Of a stretch of DNA of 64,000 nt, positions 33,076-41,848 are shown piece after piece (position 1 is the stretch's first letter; each line of letters starts with the position of its first letter). Both the position numbers and the translations under genes were made by a program. The stretch covers positions 1-64,000 of the forward strand of contig JACMJZ010000019.1 of the NCBI GenBank assembly GCA_014380365.1. Direction: 5' to 3'. Origin of the DNA: Pyrinomonadaceae bacterium. GTDB taxonomy: Bacteria > Acidobacteriota > Blastocatellia > Pyrinomonadales > Pyrinomonadaceae. Below the pieces are notes generated by a model, which saw only the letters and a list, made by a program, of their open reading frames with translations, was not told the origin of the DNA and searched no databases.

Positions 33076-33170
33076 CTGGGACCGCGGGCGCCCTCGCCCG
33101 CCTGATGACCTTCAGTCAGTTTAGTGTAATAGACCGAACGCAATGCGGGCGAGGGCGCCCGCGGTCCCAG
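33076..33170. repeat. Perfect 26-bp inverted repeat
   Basis: CTGGGACCGCGGGCGCCC.. (33076-33101) and its exact reverse complement (33145-33170) flank a 43-bp spacer. The stem is GC-rich and very strong, but has no U-tract. It lies between the hydratase and transporter genes. Confidence 0.9.
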
Positions 33171-33195
33171 CAAGTCGCTTGAGTGATAAGCACAG

Positions 33196-34497
33196 ATGAG
33201 CACCACTCCAAATCAAACGAGCAGTCAAGTGACTCCACTTGCGACCGTCCTCGACGACCGGGTGCCCGCTTACTCGTGGTACGCGCTCGGCGTTCTGACG
33301 ATCGTTTATGTCCTCAACTTCCTGGACCGCACGCTGATTTACATTCTCTTTACGCCGATCAAGAAGGAGATGGCATTTACGGATCTGCAACTTGCACTTC
33401 TCGGCACCACCTCCTTTGTCATCTTCTACACTTTGCTGGGAATCCCTTTTGGACGGCTCGCGGACCGCGTGTCCAGAAAGAACATGATCGCGGCCGGACT
33501 GGCAGTGTGGAGTCTGTTCTCCGGGTTGACAGGATTTGCCAAAGGGTTTTGGGCGATGTTCTTCTGCCGCTTGATGGTAGGTGTGGGTGAAGCAACGCTG
33601 GGGCCCGCAGCTCTTTCACTGCTCAGTGACTACTTCCCGCCTCGCATGCGCGCCACCGTCCAGGGCGTCTACTCGTCCGGCATCGCCATCGGCAGCGGGC
33701 TTGCTTTCTTTCTTGGCGGCTGGATTGGACAGACTTACGGCTGGCGCTATGCGTTCTACTTTCTCGGTTTTCCCGGTTTGGCCCTCGCCGTCGTCGTTTT
33801 CTTTTTGCGAGAGCAAAAACGCGGACGTACGGAGGTGGCGACGGTCCACTTCAGCAGCAACGACTGGAAGATTCTCTTTCGCTCCGTTCCCCTCCGCTAC
33901 TTGTGTCTGGGCTACGGCCTCTTCGGCATCGCTTCAAACAATCTTGGTATTTGGGTGCCGTCATTCTTTGTACGTGTGCACGGCATGAGCCTGGTCTTGA
34001 TTGGAACCGTCATGGGAATTCTGGCGATTGTGGTTGGAGTGCCGGTAACGATTATGGGGGGATACCTGTCCGATCGGTTTCGTCGATTCGGCAAAGGTGG
34101 CCGCATGATGTTTAGCGCGTGCGCGGCCGTCGCTTCGGTCCCGCTCTGGGGACTCATGCTGTTCACTGATCACCAGATACTACTACTCGGACTAAACGGC
34201 GTCCTCTTCGCGCTGGCCATATCGTGGCTGGGACCAGCAGCCGCCGATGTTCACGACATTGCCGGTCCGCATCTGCGTGGACTGGGTATCGGCATTTATT
34301 TCTCGACGGTCAACATCTGTGCTTACGGTATCGGTTCACCCCTGATAGGAAAAATAAGCGACCTGCTCGGCGTGAGCAGCAATCCCGGAGTGATGAGGTA
34401 CTCGCTGCTGGTCTGTCTGGTTGCGTCTGCGCTGAGCGCGGTGGCACTTTGGAAAGGCAGCCGGGCGCTGCAGGCTACGGCTGGACGAGCACAATGA
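33196..34497 (+). CDS. MFS transporter
   Basis: A 433-aa major-facilitator transporter with about twelve hydrophobic segments. The cytoplasmic loop signature GRLADRVSRKNMIAAG follows TM2, GVGEATLGPAALSLLSDY lies in TM4-5, and GGYLSDRFRRFGKGGR is the corresponding loop of the second half. The arrangement resembles Spinster/anion-symporter-like families, which carry organic anions. The malate synthase gene overlaps its stop (ATGA), so the two are translationally coupled. That points to an organic acid or a two-carbon precursor as cargo, though the substrate cannot be read from the sequence. Confidence 0.9.
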   Translation: MSTTPNQTSSQVTPLATVLDDRVPAYSWYALGVLTIVYVLNFLDRTLIYILFTPIKKEMAFTDLQLALLGTTSFVIFYTLLGIPFGRLADRVSRKNMIAAGLAVWSLFSGLTGFAKGFWAMFFCRLMVGVGEATLGPAALSLLSDYFPPRMRATVQGVYSSGIAIGSGLAFFLGGWIGQTYGWRYAFYFLGFPGLALAVVVFFLREQKRGRTEVATVHFSSNDWKILFRSVPLRYLCLGYGLFGIASNNLGIWVPSFFVRVHGMSLVLIGTVMGILAIVVGVPVTIMGGYLSDRFRRFGKGGRMMFSACAAVASVPLWGLMLFTDHQILLLGLNGVLFALAISWLGPAAADVHDIAGPHLRGLGIGIYFSTVNICAYGIGSPLIGKISDLLGVSSNPGVMRYSLLVCLVASALSAVALWKGSRALQATAGRAQ

Positions 34498-36086
34498 GGC
34501 ACATGAGTTCATCACACACGGAACAGGCTAAGTCGAACCGGCGCTACAACACGGCTCCGCCGGGGTTTGATCCGTCGACTGACCTCCCGGCCGGGTTCAT
34601 GGATTTTCTGCTGCCGCTTCATCGTGAGCTGACGCCGCGTCACCAGGCGTTCATCGAAAGGCGCGCTGAAGTCCTGGCCGCATCGCACCGAGGACAAGGG
34701 CCCGACTACTCTCCTGCATCGGAGGCCACCACGGGCGACTGGAAGATTCAACTGCCCGCCTGGTGCGCCGATCAGCGCAACCAGATGACTGGCCCCGCCG
34801 ACGATGCCGAGCTGGTGGTGAAGATGCTGAACTCCGGCGCGCCGGGAGTAATGCTCGACCTCGAAGACTCGATGGCCAACAACTGGTCAAATTTAATGAC
34901 AGGGATCGACAACGTACTAGCAGCGTTGCGAGGTGATCTCAATTACGTCGACGCAAAACGTAATCGAAACGTGGGCATCAATGAAAGCCAGACCGTGATC
35001 TTTACCCGAGCCCGCGGGTTGCACATAAGTCAGGCCGGTGTTGTCCCGGGCGAACTGATGTCTGCATCGTTGTTTGATGTCGCGCTGGTTTCTTATCAGG
35101 TCGAACCCGAACGTTTGCGCCATCCACTGTCGTTCTACATCCCGAAGTCAGAATCCGCCGCAGAAGCTCTTTGGTGGCGCGATCTATTTCAGGCGATTGA
35201 AGACGCCCGCGGCTGGCCGCGCGGCTACGTGAAATGCATGACCCTGGTGGAGGCGCATCCGCTGGCTTATCAGATGGAGGAGTTCGTTTTCAATCTGCGC
35301 GAGCACATCATTGGTTTGAACCTTGGCCGCTGGGATTACATGGCCAGCCTGATCCACTTCAACCTTGCTGACAGCGATTGGGTGTTGCCGGATCGAAACA
35401 CCATCCCGCACAACGTGCCGTTCTTTCAAAACCTTCGCGAGCTGTTGGCCGAAACCTGTCACAAGCGCGGGATTCTGGCGATCGGTGGGATGACCGCGCT
35501 TTTCCCCAGCCGGATCGATGCCGAGTTGAACGAACGAGCACTCAGAGTCCTGGCTGAGGACAAGAAGAATGAAGCGAGCTGTTTGATGGACGGGGCATGG
35601 ACCGGCCATCCGGATCAAAACGAGATTGCGGTCAAACAGTTTCCTGCACCCAATCAGGGTGGCGTCCGTAAGTCTGGAGTTGAGTGTCGCCCAAACCTAC
35701 TCCCGACACCCAAAGGAATTGGAAAGATTACTCTGGACGGTACCCGAGCCGCGGTGCGCACTGTCATCCGTTACCGCAATGGTGTGTTGAGCGGAAAGGG
35801 CGCCAGCCTCCTCGACGGTTACATGGAAGATCTGGCAACCGATCGCATTTACCGTTTAATGATTGCGCAGCGCATTCGTCACCGCGACACGGTCGAAGTC
35901 ACCGATGAACCAGCGTCTCCTGCGAAACATACCCCGGAGTTTGTTAGTGAATTATTTGATGAGGGACTTGAACGCATCTTAGGTGAGCTTCCGCTCGACG
36001 CGGGCGAATCGTCAATCGAGAAGTATAGCGAGGCACGTCGGATCAGTGAGCTGTTGATCCTGAATGAAGAATTCGATCCGATCTAA
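34494..36086 (+). CDS. aceB: Malate synthase A
   Basis: Glyoxylate-shunt enzyme that condenses acetyl-CoA and glyoxylate to malate; 530 aa from the ATG at 34494, which overlaps the transporter stop (ATGA). A second ATG is at 34503. The frame is open back to 34224, but that part is the transporter gene read out of frame. Family motifs are clear: MLDLEDSMANN, TRARGLHISQ, ECHPLAYQ-like VEAHPLAYQMEEF, GLNLGRWDYMASLI, GGMTALFPSRID, and MDGAWTGHPDQ with the catalytic Asp region. Length matches the A form (about 530 aa) rather than the larger G form. Isocitrate lyase follows. Confidence 0.96.
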   Translation: MRHMSSSHTEQAKSNRRYNTAPPGFDPSTDLPAGFMDFLLPLHRELTPRHQAFIERRAEVLAASHRGQGPDYSPASEATTGDWKIQLPAWCADQRNQMTGPADDAELVVKMLNSGAPGVMLDLEDSMANNWSNLMTGIDNVLAALRGDLNYVDAKRNRNVGINESQTVIFTRARGLHISQAGVVPGELMSASLFDVALVSYQVEPERLRHPLSFYIPKSESAAEALWWRDLFQAIEDARGWPRGYVKCMTLVEAHPLAYQMEEFVFNLREHIIGLNLGRWDYMASLIHFNLADSDWVLPDRNTIPHNVPFFQNLRELLAETCHKRGILAIGGMTALFPSRIDAELNERALRVLAEDKKNEASCLMDGAWTGHPDQNEIAVKQFPAPNQGGVRKSGVECRPNLLPTPKGIGKITLDGTRAAVRTVIRYRNGVLSGKGASLLDGYMEDLATDRIYRLMIAQRIRHRDTVEVTDEPASPAKHTPEFVSELFDEGLERILGELPLDAGESSIEKYSEARRISELLILNEEFDPI

Positions 36087-36094
36087 GACAAGCA

Positions 36095-36159
36095 GTTTAG
36101 AGTACAAGCTTTAGCTTGCAGGTCCTGGGGCGCCGCAAACTAAAGTTTGAACTCTGAAC
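36095..36159. repeat. Imperfect inverted repeat before aceA
   Basis: GTTTAGAGTACAAGCTTTAG (36095-36114) pairs with CTAAAGTTTGAACTCTGAAC (36140-36159), 16 of 20 positions. It lies between the two glyoxylate-shunt genes and could set their relative expression. Confidence 0.65.
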
Positions 36160-36186
36160 TTCTTGAATATTCCTGCGGAGGTAATC

Positions 36187-37506
36187 ATGAACACTCAAGA
36201 CGATTTCGCACAACTCGAAACCAGATGGGCCACCGACGATCGCTGGCAAGGAATCAAGCGCGGCTATACAGCCGAAGCGGTGGTCAGACTCCGCGGGTCG
36301 GTCGAAATAAAGCACACGCTCGCCGAGTTGGGCGCCAACCGGCTCTGGAAACTCCTGCATTCCGAGTCGTACGTCGCCGCCCTCGGAGCGATGACCGGCT
36401 GCCAGGCAGTGCAACAGGTTCAGGCTGGGCTCAAGGCGATTTATCTCAGCGGCTGGCAAGTGGCGGCGGACGCCAATCTGGCAGGCCAGATGTATCCGGA
36501 TCAGAGCCTGTATCCAGCCAACAGTGTGCCCGAAGTTGTGCGGAAAATTAATCAGTCACTTCAGCGCGCGGATCAAATTGATCAATCCGAGGGACGTAGC
36601 GACGTACACTGGTTTGCTCCGATCCTGGCCGATGCCGAGGCAGGCTTTGGCGGGAATCTCAATGCGTTTGAGTTGATGAAGGCAATGATCGAAGCGGGCG
36701 CCGCCGGAGTGCACTTCGAAGATCAGCTTGCGTCTGCGAAAAAGTGTGGCCACATGGGCGGTAAGGTATTGGTCCCGACTGGGGAGTTTATTCAAAAACT
36801 AATCGCCGCGCGCTTGGCTGCTGACGTCATGGGCGTGCCCACGATCATCGTCGCCCGCACCGATGCAAACGGGGCCAGCTTGCTTACCAGCGACATTGAC
36901 GAACGCGATCGTGCGTTCATTACCGGAAGCCGAACAAGTGAAGGCTACTACGGAGTGAAACCCGGACTTGACCAGGCCTTAGCTCGCGGGCTGTCGTATG
37001 CGCCCTACGCTGACATGATTTGGTGTGAGACTTCAGAACCGAACCTCGAAGAGGCGGCGCGCTTTGCCCACGCCATTCACGCCGAGTTTCCAGGCAAGCT
37101 GTTAGCTTACAACTGCTCGCCGTCGTTTAACTGGAAGAAGAAGCTGGACGAACCCACGATTGCAATATTCCAAAAAGAGTTGGCGCTGATGGGTTACAAG
37201 TTTCAGTTCATTACGCTGGCCGGTTTCCATGCTCTCAACCTCGGCATGTTTGAACTGGCCCAGGAGTACTTCAATTCGGGAATGCCTGCTTACGCCCGGC
37301 TACAAGAAATTGAATTTGAGCGTGAAGCTGCCAACGGCTACCGGGCGGTGAAACATCAGTCGTTTGTGGGGACGGGATACTTCGATGCAGTGGCTCAGGC
37401 TATTGCCGGCGGCACCTCATCCACGACAGCCCTCTCAGGCTCCACCGAAGAGGAACAATTCGAAAAGGCAGTTGCGGGGCCGTCGGCCGGAGCGGTCGTT
37501 AAATAA
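36187..37506 (+). CDS. aceA: Isocitrate lyase
   Basis: Cleaves isocitrate to succinate and glyoxylate, the first step of the glyoxylate shunt; 439 aa from the ATG at 36187, which has GGAGG seven bases upstream. The frame from 36163 begins with TTG and adds eight residues. The family signature with the catalytic Cys is [14 protein letters not shown], and the DADAGFGG-like metal site is present as [20 protein letters not shown] and [11 protein letters not shown] are also conserved. It forms a pair with the malate synthase gene, so cells can grow on acetyl-CoA sources such as fatty acids. Confidence 0.97.
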   Translation: MNTQDDFAQLETRWATDDRWQGIKRGYTAEAVVRLRGSVEIKHTLAELGANRLWKLLHSESYVAALGAMTGCQAVQQVQAGLKAIYLSGWQVAADANLAGQMYPDQSLYPANSVPEVVRKINQSLQRADQIDQSEGRSDVHWFAPILADAEAGFGGNLNAFELMKAMIEAGAAGVHFEDQLASAKKCGHMGGKVLVPTGEFIQKLIAARLAADVMGVPTIIVARTDANGASLLTSDIDERDRAFITGSRTSEGYYGVKPGLDQALARGLSYAPYADMIWCETSEPNLEEAARFAHAIHAEFPGKLLAYNCSPSFNWKKKLDEPTIAIFQKELALMGYKFQFITLAGFHALNLGMFELAQEYFNSGMPAYARLQEIEFEREAANGYRAVKHQSFVGTGYFDAVAQAIAGGTSSTTALSGSTEEEQFEKAVAGPSAGAVVK

Positions 37507-37533
37507 CGGTCTCAAAGTTTTTCGCTTTACCCA

Positions 37534-37584
37534 CCCTCCATCGGGCTTCAGTAACACTCAAACTGAAGCCCGACCGAGGGAGGG
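37534..37584. repeat. Inverted repeat after aceA
   Basis: CCCTCCATCGGGCTTCAGT (37534-37552) pairs with ACTGAAGCCCGA.. (37562-37573) and GAGGG copies up to 37584, around the loop AACACTCAA. It may serve as a transcript end, but there is no U-tract. Confidence 0.7.
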
Positions 37585-37683
37585 CTCCGCTATTCCATGC
37601 CTTCAGTCTGAGCTATCCCTGCCGGTCGGGCTATACCCCGCTCCGTAAGACCAAAACTTCAGCACAACCAAAGGCCAAGTCAC

Positions 37684-37724
37684 TTGACATCTGCCTTGCC
37701 GTAAAGTATCTTGACATCAAGGTA
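37684..37724 (+). promoter_or_regulatory. Promoter and MarR-type operator
   Basis: A TTGACA at 37684-37689 and a TATCTT at 37707-37712, separated by 17 bases, fit a sigma-70 promoter. The -10 is the first half of a near-palindrome, TATCTTGACATCAAGGTA (37707-37724), with CTTGA/TCAAG arms. Such dyads are typical of MarR-family operators. A repressor bound here would block polymerase, so autoregulation by the adjacent MarR is likely. Confidence 0.65.
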
Positions 37725-37740
37725 AACGCGGAGAGACTGC

Positions 37741-38211
37741 ATGAGCGGACAAAAACTGGAATCGTTGACAGGCGGGAGTGGGGTTCACGTCTTCCTGGTG
37801 TTGTGGAAGGCGTCGCGCGCGGCTCAAGCCTACGCCGAAAAGAGCATTCTGGAGCTGGAGATCTGCGGCAGCGACTTCGCCGTGCTGGAAGCGCTACTGC
37901 ACAAAGGGCCGCTCCCAGTTAACGAGATCGGAAAAAAAGTTCTCTTGACGAGCGGGTCGATCACGGTCGCCGTTGACCGATTAGAGACGAAGGGATTGGT
38001 GGAGCGGCGCGCGCACGGCACTGATCGACGTACGCGAGTCGTTCATTTGACCAAAGCCGGCAGGAAACTGATCGCGCGCGCCTACGCACAGCATGCCGCC
38101 GACATGGAGCAACTCACGTCTAAGTCCCTGACCGCTGTGGAACGCAAGACGTTGATCGGTCTGTTGAAGAAGATCGGCTACGAAGCGGCAGGCTCATCAG
38201 CAGGCGTGTAG
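37741..38211 (+). CDS. MarR-family transcriptional regulator
   Basis: A 156-aa winged-helix repressor. The DNA-binding part is PLPVNEIGKKVLLTSGSITVAVDRLETKGLVERRAHGTDRRTRVVHLT, of which the recognition helix is SGSITVAVDRLE. The wing has the conserved Asp-Arg (DRRTRVVHLT). The N- and C-terminal helices form the dimer. MarR proteins next to pirin, DoxX and YceI genes usually sense quinone or oxidative compounds. The operator at 37707 overlaps its own promoter. No sensing cysteine is certain; one Cys is in LEICGSDFAV. Confidence 0.9.
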   Translation: MSGQKLESLTGGSGVHVFLVLWKASRAAQAYAEKSILELEICGSDFAVLEALLHKGPLPVNEIGKKVLLTSGSITVAVDRLETKGLVERRAHGTDRRTRVVHLTKAGRKLIARAYAQHAADMEQLTSKSLTAVERKTLIGLLKKIGYEAAGSSAGV

Positions 38212-38277
38212 AGGGGCGTCACTCTGTAGGCACCCCTGGATTTGGTGCACGGGGCGCCCACGGAGGGACGCCACTAC
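38208..38277. repeat. Inverted repeat after the MarR gene
   Basis: GTAGAGGGGCGTC (38208-38220) pairs imperfectly with GGACGCCACTAC (38266-38277), with GGCACCCC/GGGGCGCC inside. The stop of the MarR gene is within the left arm. Confidence 0.65.
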
Positions 38278-38321
38278 ACACATTCGCAAGATACAAGAAT
38301 CGGTAAAAGAGAGGAAATGTT

Positions 38322-39245
38322 ATGTCGATGGTGGGTGAAGCATTGAGTGATCTGGAAACGCGCGCGGGCGGAAGGCGCACGGTCTCCGGAGTTGTGGGCA
38401 GCGTCGAGACTTTAGAGGGCGAGGGTTTTCTGGTTCGTCGCCCTTTCCCCCAGGCGTCGTTCTCCGAATTTGATCCGTTCCTGTTGCTCGATGAGATGGG
38501 GCCAATGGAACTCGCGCCCGGTGAGGCGAAAGGCGCACCGGACCATCCGCATCGCGGATTCGAGACGGTGACCTACCTGCTGGCGGGAGACATGGAGCAC
38601 AAGGATTCTCGGGGACACGCCGGACGCCTCAGGCCGGGTGACGTGCAGTGGATGACTGCCGGTGCGGGCGTGATCCACTCGGAGATCCCCGCCGGAGAGT
38701 TCGCACGCACCGGAGGCCGGATGCACGGATTCCAACTGTGGGTGAACCTGCCGCAGCGCGACAAGATGATGAACCCGCGCTACCAGGAGATCCCGAACGC
38801 GCAAATTCCTAAAGCGACTTCGGCCGATGGTCTGGTGACCGTGAGTGTGATCGCGGGCGAAGCGATAGGCAAGAAAGCGGTGATTGAGACGCGCACGCCG
38901 ATCATCTACCTGCATTACAGGATCAAGCCCGGAGGCACGGCCAGACAGGAGGTGCCCAGCACGTACAACGCCTTCGCATACGTGGTGGACGGAGTTGGGT
39001 TGTTCGGAGCAGAGGGCGAGCGGGTTGAGGACGGTCAGATGGTTATGTTCGCGCAGGACGGCGACGAGGTAAGAATCGAGAATCCGGCGGACGCGAAGGC
39101 TACGCTCGACGTGTTACTCATTGCCGGAATGCCATTGAGCGAACCGGTCGCGCGTTACGGGCCGTTCGTCATGAACACGCATACGGAAATCCGCCAAGCG
39201 ATTGAAGATTACCGTCTGGGCAGGATGGGAACGATTAACTCTTGA
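38322..39245 (+). CDS. Pirin family protein
   Basis: A 307-aa bicupin protein. The N-terminal cupin has the metal-binding signature DHPHRGFETVTYLLAG, then EHKDSRGHAGRLRPGDVQWM and GVIHSEIP, giving His, His, His and Glu ligands. The C-terminal cupin half (STYNAFAYVVDGVGLFGAE) carries no evident metal site. Bacterial pirins have quercetin-dioxygenase-like activity or redox-control roles; which of these applies is unknown. It has AGAGGAAA before the ATG and follows the MarR gene, 110 bp downstream of its stop, in a redox-stress type operon with DoxX and YceI. Confidence 0.93.
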   Translation: MSMVGEALSDLETRAGGRRTVSGVVGSVETLEGEGFLVRRPFPQASFSEFDPFLLLDEMGPMELAPGEAKGAPDHPHRGFETVTYLLAGDMEHKDSRGHAGRLRPGDVQWMTAGAGVIHSEIPAGEFARTGGRMHGFQLWVNLPQRDKMMNPRYQEIPNAQIPKATSADGLVTVSVIAGEAIGKKAVIETRTPIIYLHYRIKPGGTARQEVPSTYNAFAYVVDGVGLFGAEGERVEDGQMVMFAQDGDEVRIENPADAKATLDVLLIAGMPLSEPVARYGPFVMNTHTEIRQAIEDYRLGRMGTINS

Positions 39246-39353
39246 ACGGAAGGGTTAACTATTGAGTAGCCAGAATAGTTCGAGAGCCGGAGTTTGCGTT
39301 CTGGTCACGCCCGACAATTGTGTGCTGCTTCTAACGTCAGGAGGGAAAGCGAA

Positions 39354-39734
39354 ATGAAAATTGTAACCTTGATCGCACGTCTGCTACTTGGGCTGATCTT
39401 CGTTGTGTTTGGCCTCAATGGGTTCCTAAATTTCATTAACATGGGGCCTATGCCTTCGGGATTGGCAGGCCAGTTTATCGGCGCACTCGCACTGTCTCAC
39501 TACTTCTGGGTTGTCGCTGCGCTGCAAGTCGCAGGTGGCGCGCTATTGCTCGTGAATCGGTTTGTACCGCTTGCGCTGGTGCTTCTCGGTCCAGTGATTG
39601 TGAACATCATTTTGTATCACGTGTTCCTGAACCCGAGCGGTTCAGCGGTGGCAATCGTTGTAACAATCCTCTGGGGGATTGTCTTCTACAGCCGCCGCCA
39701 ATACTTCTCGGGGATATTCACGCAGCAGACCTGA
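39354..39734 (+). CDS. DoxX-like integral membrane protein
   Basis: A 126-aa membrane protein of the DoxX/YphA-type family. The ATG at 39354 has GGAGGG upstream; the longer frame from 39294 is not supported. Four transmembrane helices are visible: ARLLLGLIFVVFGLNGF, GALALSHYFWVVAALQVAGG, FVPLALVLLGPVIVNII and AVAIVVTILWGIVFY. DoxX proteins occur in respiratory or thiol/redox-stress operons, and are often paired with pirin or YceI. The specific function is not known. The next gene follows after 51 bp. Confidence 0.88.
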   Translation: MKIVTLIARLLLGLIFVVFGLNGFLNFINMGPMPSGLAGQFIGALALSHYFWVVAALQVAGGALLLVNRFVPLALVLLGPVIVNIILYHVFLNPSGSAVAIVVTILWGIVFYSRRQYFSGIFTQQT

Positions 39735-39785
39735 TGAGTGTTAGAGCTCAGGATTGCCGAGTCAGATGTCAACGGAGGGTCAACG

Positions 39786-40340
39786 ATGACTAAATGGATT
39801 TTTGAACCTGGACACACCGCAGCTGAGTTTCGTGCGCGGCACATGATGGTGACGTATGTCCGCGGACACTTCAAGAACGTTCACGGTACGCTTGAATTTG
39901 ATCCGAAGAGCCCGCGCGATTCTTCAGTGGCAGTACAGATTGACGCCAGGGGAATTTGGACCGGAACGAAAGAACGTGACGACCACCTGCGCAGCGCAGA
40001 CTTTCTGGATGTGGAGCATCATCCGGAGATCACCTTCACTGGCAAAGAAGTTGAGATTAAAGGCGAGCACGACTTTGCAGTCACGGGACATTTGTCCATT
40101 CGAGGAGTTACTCGCCCAGCCACGTTGAATGTGCGTTACCTGGGACAATGGGAGACGCCCTGGTGGGAGGACGGAGTTGACAAGGGACCGAGGACGCGCG
40201 CGGGTTTCGTGGCTACCACTCAGATCAATCGTCAGGACTTTGGAGTCAGGTGGCAAGATACAATGGACCGCGGCGGCATTGTCGTCGGTAATGAAATCGA
40301 TATCGCCATCGATGTTGAAGCGATACTGGAAAACTCATAG
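39786..40340 (+). CDS. YceI family protein
   Basis: A 184-aa lipocalin-like beta-barrel protein. The ATG at 39786 is preceded by GGAGGG. It begins TKWIFEPGHTAAEFRARHMMVTYVRGHFKNVHGTLEFDP, the standard YceI opening, and contains HHPEITFTGKEV and GVTRPATLN. No signal peptide is visible, so this member is probably cytoplasmic, unlike E. coli YceI. YceI proteins bind isoprenoid or quinone-like molecules. With MarR, pirin and DoxX upstream it is the last gene of a redox-response operon. Confidence 0.93.
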   Translation: MTKWIFEPGHTAAEFRARHMMVTYVRGHFKNVHGTLEFDPKSPRDSSVAVQIDARGIWTGTKERDDHLRSADFLDVEHHPEITFTGKEVEIKGEHDFAVTGHLSIRGVTRPATLNVRYLGQWETPWWEDGVDKGPRTRAGFVATTQINRQDFGVRWQDTMDRGGIVVGNEIDIAIDVEAILENS

Positions 40341-40411
40341 TCTCCTTGAGATCTTAAGGGATGCATCCGACCCCGTTGCGATGTGAACGTTTCGACCGTC
40401 AGAAATGTTTA

Positions 40412-40783
40412 TTAATGGAAGGGCCATCGCCCATGGAGGATTGGATGAGCGGCCTTCGAGAGTTGGGTGTTTTTGAGAAGTAGTTTGCGAAGTACTTCGC
40501 CTTTCGCGCTCTCGAGCGCTGCCCGCCCGGGTTCGAAGCGAGACCTTCGATCCGGAGAGCCGAAGGGCCAGTGTGAAGCCTTCTCGTCGCGAAGGTCGAC
40601 TGTGATTGTCACGTCATCGAGGACTCCGGCTTTGCCCTTGGCGCCCCAGAGCAAACCACCATTTATTCCGTGGACTGAAAGCCTGGTGAAACGTTTCCAG
40701 CGTTCAAGACCGCCGTGGGCTTCGATGGCCAACTTCGCGAGATCCGGTGCTGAGACTTCCGCTGGTTCGTAGGTGCTTTTCAT
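40412..40783 (-). pseudogene. Probable truncated hypothetical gene
   Basis: A 123-aa frame that begins well (APDLAKLAIEAHGGLERWKRFTRLSVHG), like the first half of a larger family of about 240-aa proteins with unknown function. After SRFEPGRAALESAKGEVL the sequence becomes unlike the family (LRKLLLKNTQLSKAAHPILHG) and stops. I infer a C-terminal truncation or frameshift. It could still be a short real gene. The start has AGGTACATACA before it, so there is only a weak ribosome-binding site. Confidence 0.4.
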
Positions 40784-40831
40784 TTGTATGTACCTCTCAT
40801 TTGTAAGTTCCGCTTCTTGGGAAAACCGCCC

Positions 40832-41451
40832 TCAATCTCTTTCTTTTTCCATCCATTCGCGAATATATGCAGCGCAGTTCTCAAGCGTCACGCCATCTGC
40901 TTCGCAACGCACGAAAAAGCACACTACGTCGCGATCGACCACGCCAACGTCTTTCAAATCTAAGTTGCGCTTGCGGTCTTCGATGTCGGTGTTTGTTCCG
41001 AACCATTTGACTACCCTCCCATCGTTGTCAAACGACGGAGTTGCACGGAAAAGAAACCACCGATATTCGCCATCGAAGCGGCGCAGGCGTGCTTCAATCT
41101 CACCCGGCTCGCCAGAAGCCAGAACGGATCGCCAGTAATCCTCAAGTCCTTTCCGGTCGTCCGAGTGATGGCAGCCGTCCAGCCCCAATCACGCGCCTCT
41201 TCGGCGGAAAGGCCGGTATAGTCGAGCCAGCGTTGATTGAAGAAGTCAGCGGAGCCGTCTGAACGAGCGGCCCATGCGAGCGTGGGAATTGTGTCAACTA
41301 TAAGGCGAGCGTCTACGAGGCGAACGTCCTGTGCCTCCCGAGCGTGTTCGGAGCCATGCTCTGCGGATGCCATGCCCGGATTATGGTCCCTTTGTGCGAT
41401 TTCCGCGTCCTTGTGCTCCAAACCCAACGAATTCGGATCGTTCAAAACCAA
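40832..41451 (-). pseudogene. Frameshifted PAS-domain remnant
   Basis: Two overlapping minus-strand frames (41011-41451 and 40832-41188) make one PAS domain. The first has PTLAWAARSDGSADFFNQRW and LDYTGLSAEEARDWGW. The second continues as LDGCHHSDDRKGLEDYWRS, GEIEARLRRFDGEYRWFLFR and VVKWFGTNTDIEDRKR. The joint is at GATTGGGGCTGG, where a one-base change shifts the frame. The kinase or output domain expected after the PAS is missing; instead there is an unrelated tail. It is probably the residue of a histidine kinase or diguanylate cyclase gene. It lies next to the tRNA-Ala island's left boundary. Confidence 0.65.
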
Positions 41452-41563
41452 AGCACTGCTGACTCAGTTAGTTGATGTCCAATCGAAAATCGGTGAAGTA
41501 GGCCGCCGATGAAAAACAGATCAGATAATTGCGTGACTGTAAGTGGTTGAGGGTTTGAGGTTA

Positions 41564-41606
41564 TTGGTGGAGCAGAGGAGGGTCGAACTCCTGGCCTCCG
41601 CATTGC
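41564..41606. repeat. Left att-like copy of tRNA-Ala 3' half
   Basis: Identical over 43 bp to 46739-46781, including the CCA end (read on minus), the T arm (AGGAG/CTCCT) and part of the anticodon loop. The two copies diverge just past the repeat, at the first anticodon position: minus-strand T here against C in the intact gene. The rest of the tRNA (D arm and 5' acceptor) is missing here, so it is not functional. Confidence 0.85.
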
Positions 41607-41848
41607 AAACGGCAAAGTTGGCGTTGTGATGGGCCACTAAAAATTCGCCGCTTTGTCACCGACCCCAATAAGAAAGCAGCCACGAACAATATTTTGACCG
41701 CTACGAATTACTACGCAGAAGGTCCCAGTTTGCCGAAGTTTAGCAACGGAAAAATGGGATAATCGAGCGATCTAACTTCGATACCGTTGATTGGAACTCG
41801 GAGGAGGTGATGGGTTGCGCCTCAGCAACGTTAAGTACTTGCGAGCAT
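41607..41848. other. Noncoding island left end
   Basis: 242 bp between the orphan tRNA copy and the stop of the NYN frame. I see no gene, no clear terminator and no repeat. Short minus-strand frames here overlap the NYN C terminus and are not convincing. Confidence 0.5.

Noticed and set aside
34224-34493. N-terminal extension of malate synthase (90 residues)
   Set aside because: It is the MFS gene read out of frame; the family start is at 34494, overlapping the MFS stop.
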